Positions 9,717 through 11,575 of a stretch of DNA of 11,575 bases are shown in pieces. A program made the position numbers and the translations under genes. This DNA comes from Dehalococcoidia bacterium (GTDB taxonomy: Bacteria; Chloroflexota; Dehalococcoidia; GIF9; UBA5629). Positions within the stretch are counted from its first letter, which is position 1; every line of letters begins with the position of its first letter. The stretch spans positions 1 through 11,575 of the forward strand of contig DTZC01000167.1 of assembly GCA_012961565.1 (NCBI GenBank), in the 5' to 3' direction. The notes under the pieces are model-generated. The model saw nothing but the letters and a program-made list of their open reading frames with translations. It was not told where the DNA came from and ran no database searches.

Positions 9717-9899
9717 CTAGCTGCTCCTGGCGCTTTTCCGCCTCTTTACTGCCTCCTTCCGCTTTCGCTTCACACTAGGCTTTTCATAGAATCCGCGGCG
9801 GCGCGTTTCACTGATTATACCTGCCTGCTGTACTTTTTTGGTAAACCGACGTAGCAAGCTTTCGAAGCTCTCCCCCTGTGAGAGTTTCACCTCAGGCAC
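9717..9899 (-). CDS. rpsU: Small ribosomal subunit protein bS21
   Basis: A 60-residue, very basic bS21 protein of the 30S subunit, which lies near the 3' end of 16S rRNA and helps mRNA binding at initiation. The sequence opens [19 protein letters not shown] and contains the family core [16 protein letters not shown], ending in a lysine/arginine-rich tail. The GTG at 9899 is chosen because AAGGAG lies 9 nt upstream and because the product then starts exactly as bS21 usually does. An out-of-frame ATG at 9906 would yield only four residues. The gene leads the minus-strand transcript, with yqeY 3 nt downstream. Confidence 0.95.
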   Translation of the reverse strand: MPEVKLSQGESFESLLRRFTKKVQQAGIISETRRRGFYEKPSVKRKRKEAVKRRKSARSS

Positions 9900-9931
9900 A
9901 CGGCATCACTCCTTCCTTCTAATACTTGACA

Positions 9932-9949
9932 AACGGATATTCCTCCGTT
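9932..9949 (-). other. Small stem-loop in the rpsU leader
   Basis: On the minus strand AACGGA and TCCGTT form a 6-bp stem around a 6-nt loop in the predicted rpsU 5' untranslated region. A GGAGG sequence (9942-9946) lies across the stem and loop. It may be a leader element. No known bS21 regulatory structure is recognised. Confidence 0.35.
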
Positions 9950-9968
9950 AAGTCACTGGCGAGAACAA

Positions 9969-9998
9969 ATTTTAAGTTTTTCTGCCATGTGGTGTCAA
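9969..9998 (-). promoter_or_regulatory. Sigma-70-type promoter for rpsU-yqeY
   Basis: On the minus strand a perfect -35 TTGACA (9993-9998) and a -10 TAAAAT (9969-9974, five of six consensus bases) are separated by 18 nt. A start near 9962 would give a leader of about 63 nt before the rpsU GTG. It lies back to back with the plus-strand promoter of the GYD gene. Confidence 0.65.
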
Positions 9999-10023
9999 GT
10001 GGAGAGGCTTTTTCCAGTGCACA

Positions 10024-10053
10024 TTGGCATTTCTGCTTTGGTGGGCGTATAAT
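10024..10053 (+). promoter_or_regulatory. Sigma-70-type promoter for the GYD-crotonase pair
   Basis: TTGGCA (10024-10029, five of six) and a perfect TATAAT (10048-10053) are separated by 18 nt. Initiation near 10060 would leave a leader of about 37 nt before the GYD start. It diverges from the rpsU promoter. Confidence 0.65.
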
Positions 10054-10083
10054 TAGCAGGGCAGAAATCGAACTTCAAAAAGA

Positions 10084-10089
10084 GGAGGT
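10084..10089 (+). promoter_or_regulatory. Shine-Dalgarno site fixing the GYD gene start
   Basis: GGAGGT lies 7 nt before the ATG at 10097. The frame is open upstream to 9926, but that stretch contains the promoter and has no ribosome-binding site, so the short form is the right call. Confidence 0.75.
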
Positions 10090-10096
10090 AGTAGTA

Positions 10097-10399
10097 ATGG
10101 CTGTGTACCTCATGCTGACCACTCTCACCGGTGAGGGAAGGCGGAAAATTGAAGAGTACCCCGAGTGGCTGAAGGAACTTAACAAAGAAGTGGAATACAT
10201 GGGTGTCAAGATTTTGGCACAGTATGGCCTCTTGGGACCGTATGATTTCGTCAACATTGTCGAAGCGCCGAGTGACGAAATTGCAGCTAAGTTAGCCATA
10301 CACTTGAGCGCTAGAGGCGGTCTCCAGACCTTGACCTTAACTGCCATACCGCTGGACAATCTGATTGCCACTCTGAAGAAAAAATCAGAGCCATTTTGA
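10097..10399 (+). CDS. GYD domain protein, function unknown
   Basis: A 100-residue cytoplasmic protein that resembles the GYD family: it starts with the strand [18 protein letters not shown], has [23 protein letters not shown] in the middle (36-58, with GPYD at 47-50 in the place of the family's GxYD signature), and ends in [21 protein letters not shown] proteins are small alpha/beta, ferredoxin-like-fold proteins found widely in bacteria and archaea without a settled role. Binding of a ligand or formation of a dimer is possible but not shown here. A strong promoter and ribosome-binding site precede it, and it heads a plus-strand unit with the crotonase gene 100 nt downstream. A link to that enzyme's substrate is conjecture. 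Confidence 0.82.
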   Translation: MAVYLMLTTLTGEGRRKIEEYPEWLKELNKEVEYMGVKILAQYGLLGPYDFVNIVEAPSDEIAAKLAIHLSARGGLQTLTLTAIPLDNLIATLKKKSEPF

Positions 10400-10489
10400 C
10401 ATGCTGGCGACAGATGGGCTGGTGGCTTGCGATGTGTTTATTGGTGAAATTCTTGGAGCATTGATTCTTAACGAACGAAAACAAAGGAA

Positions 10490-10494
10490 GGAGG
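10490..10494 (+). promoter_or_regulatory. Shine-Dalgarno site fixing the crotonase start
   Basis: GGAGG lies 5 nt before the ATG at 10500. It argues against an in-frame ATG at 10401, which lacks a ribosome-binding site and would add 33 residues that do not look like the family. Confidence 0.75.
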
Positions 10495-10499
10495 ACAAA

Positions 10500-11291
10500 A
10501 TGGTCCGGAACAGAAAGGTCCTGCTTGAAATTGAGGACGAAGTGGCGATGATAACAATCAACCGCCCTGAAGCTAGAAATGCAGTTGACCGTGATGTACT
10601 CGAGGGACTTAAGGCTGCTGCTGAGCAGATATTAACTGAATCTGAGGTGCGTGTTGCTATACTTACTGGAGCTGGTGACCGCTCTTTTTGTGCTGGTGTG
10701 GACTTGAAGGCAATTGCATCAGGTGAGGATATAATGCCTACGCGCGCTGTTCGCTCTGAGTTTGAAGCCCTTCAGACGATAGGACGAATTTACACCATGT
10801 TTGAGACTCTTCCTGTGCCAGTCATAGCTGCCGTCAATGGCTACTGTCTGGGCATGGGTCTTGAGCTGATACTGGTCTGCGATATCAGGCTCGCTTCAGA
10901 AACGACTATTTTTAGTATTCCTGAAGTGCAAATGGGCACTATTCCTGACGTCGGCGGGACACAGCGATTGACGAAGATTGTTGGCGTCGGCAAGGCTAAA
11001 GAGCTTATATACACCGGTCGAAGAATCGACGCCGCTGAGGCTCTGCGCATCGGTCTGGTAGAACATGTTTATCCGCAAGCTAAGCTCATGGAAGAGGCGA
11101 GAAAACTTGCTCTGGAGATTGCCTCGGCAGCCCCGGCTTTAGTCCAGGGCGCTAAAAGGGCTATTAACATAGCTGTATCTTATCCTCTGGAGATAGGGTT
11201 GAGCTTTGAGGCAAGCACTGCAGTCAGTACCCGGCAGGATATAAGGCAAGGCTCAGCTTCCCTGCTGCAGAAGTCGAAGTCAGCCTCATAG
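10500..11291 (+). CDS. Enoyl-CoA hydratase/isomerase (crotonase) family protein
   Basis: A 263-residue crotonase-fold acyl-CoA enzyme, of normal length. It opens with [23 protein letters not shown]. The oxyanion-hole regions are FCAGVDL (63-69) and [11 protein letters not shown] (113-123). Both acid residues of classical hydratases are present: Glu122 in GLEL and Glu142 in IPEV, followed by [12 protein letters not shown] (146-157). This favours water addition to a trans-2-enoyl-CoA, as in fatty-acid beta-oxidation or butyrate-type pathways. The family also includes isomerases and other acyl-CoA enzymes, so the exact substrate is open. No acyl-CoA dehydrogenase, thiolase or hydroxyacyl-CoA dehydrogenase lies in the window. 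The C-terminal tail LLQKSKSAS departs from the usual FLEKRKPxFKG ending. It follows the GYD gene, probably in one transcript. Confidence 0.92.
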   Translation: MVRNRKVLLEIEDEVAMITINRPEARNAVDRDVLEGLKAAAEQILTESEVRVAILTGAGDRSFCAGVDLKAIASGEDIMPTRAVRSEFEALQTIGRIYTMFETLPVPVIAAVNGYCLGMGLELILVCDIRLASETTIFSIPEVQMGTIPDVGGTQRLTKIVGVGKAKELIYTGRRIDAAEALRIGLVEHVYPQAKLMEEARKLALEIASAAPALVQGAKRAINIAVSYPLEIGLSFEASTAVSTRQDIRQGSASLLQKSKSAS

Positions 11292-11362
11292 TGTATCTCA
11301 AGGAACACGGCGTCTGGGCTGAGGGGGTGGTGTGTCAAGTAGGTGACCTGTCTATGAGGCTG
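11281..11362. repeat. 11-bp perfect inverted repeat at the convergent junction
   Basis: CAGCCTCATAG (11281-11291) and CTATGAGGCTG (11352-11362) are exact reverse complements with a 60-nt spacer. The left arm contains the stop codon of the crotonase gene. The right arm lies inside the C-terminal coding part of the minus-strand gene. No T-run is next to it. It may act on both converging transcripts or be a sequence-copying scar. Confidence 0.5.
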
Positions 11363-11575
11363 GCGTGGTTCAATATCTTGCGGACTTCTGTAGCCAGCAC
11401 AGTAAGCTGTACTTCGCTGTCCATGAAATGGAATTGGCTTCTCTGCACTGTTTCGGCAGCTGCCCTTTGCACTGTCTCTTCGAGATTGTTTGTTTGCTGG
11501 TATAGTTCTATGATAAGGTTCTTGAATTTCTCTGTCTGGCGCAGCCCGGCTTGTAAGATGTTTTTTGCCTCAGCA
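11335..11575 (-). CDS. Unrecognised helical protein, C-terminal 79 residues (runs off window)
   Basis: The minus strand is open from the window edge down to a TGA at 11335-11337, giving 79 residues with no start inside the window. The stretch begins AEAKNILQAGLRQTEKF and continues with regularly spaced hydrophobic residues, many Gln and Glu, and no Pro until the last two residues, so it is very probably alpha-helical or coiled-coil. The ending is HASLIDRSPT. I do not recognise the family. It converges with the crotonase gene, 43 nt between stops. The plus strand is also open across this stretch, but its product would be rich in Trp and Cys and unlike a real protein, so the minus strand is preferred. 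The short length keeps confidence moderate. Confidence 0.5.
   Translation of the reverse strand, partial: AEAKNILQAGLRQTEKFKNLIIELYQQTNNLEETVQRAAAETVQRSQFHFMDSEVQLTVLATEVRKILNHASLIDRSPT

Noticed and set aside
9926..9954. Plus-strand TTGACA as another promoter -35
   Set aside because: The -10 at the right distance (TAAGTC) is poor, and the site lies in the rpsU leader. The TTGGCA-18-TATAAT pair further on is much better.
9926..10096. Upstream extension of the GYD reading frame
   Set aside because: It would cover the promoter at 10024-10053, has no ribosome-binding site, and its sequence is not like the family.
10401..10499. In-frame N-terminal extension of the crotonase from an ATG 1 nt after the GYD stop
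   Set aside because: There is no ribosome-binding site, and the 33 added residues do not resemble the family. The ATG at 10500 has GGAGG at 5 nt.
11240..11291. Possible frameshift at the crotonase C-terminus
   Set aside because: The total length is normal and the helix before the tail aligns in register (TRQDIRQG). The unusual last residues are more likely divergence than a broken gene.
11292..11575. Open plus-strand frame starting with GTG right after the crotonase stop
   Set aside because: No ribosome-binding site is present, and the product is rich in Trp, Cys and Phe in the manner of an antisense shadow. The minus-strand frame has protein-like composition.

Overview
The window holds mostly housekeeping and central-metabolism genes of a bacterium of middling GC content. 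Candidate start codons are mixed (ATG, GTG, TTG), usually behind good Shine-Dalgarno sequences. Separate small PurQ and mid-size PurL, a class V aminotransferase next to serA, a DUF1015 gene and rpsU-yqeY fit a Chloroflexota/Dehalococcoidia-like or similar anaerobic lineage. That placement is an inference from gene content and is not proven here. I see no rRNA, tRNA, CRISPR array, insertion sequence or phage gene.

Layout. (1) Positions 1-3316, plus strand: the 3' end of tyrS, then a class V PLP aminotransferase, then serA. The gaps are 41 and 54 nt, so this is probably one transcript. SerA and the aminotransferase could supply the first two steps of phosphorylated serine synthesis. (2) Positions 3317-4839, plus strand: a soluble PAS-PAS-GGDEF diguanylate cyclase with its own candidate extended -10 promoter. 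(3) Positions 4864-9899, minus strand, read from right to left: rpsU, gatB/yqeY-like gene, purQ, purL and a DUF1015 gene. A TTGACA-18-TAAAAT promoter precedes rpsU. A hairpin with six Ts lies between yqeY and purQ, only 15 nt before the purQ start, so purQL expression probably depends on a second promoter overlapping that spot or on regulated read-through. purQ and purL overlap by 26 nt. (4) Positions 10024-11291, plus strand: a good promoter, a 100-residue GYD-domain protein and an enoyl-CoA hydratase/isomerase-family (crotonase) protein. (5) Positions 11335-11575, minus strand: the C-terminal end of an unrecognised helical protein that runs off the window.

How the genes work together: serA and the aminotransferase feed serine and one-carbon metabolism, and purQ and purL use one-carbon and glutamine nitrogen to make purines. 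tyrS, rpsU and yqeY belong to translation. The DUF1015 protein has no settled function that I can state, but its DGHHR signature and its closeness to serine genes make it the most interesting protein here. I found no convincing new multi-gene system. The best leads are the DUF1015 protein, the purQ leader hairpin, the likely non-SerC phosphoserine transaminase, and the convergent junction at the right edge.
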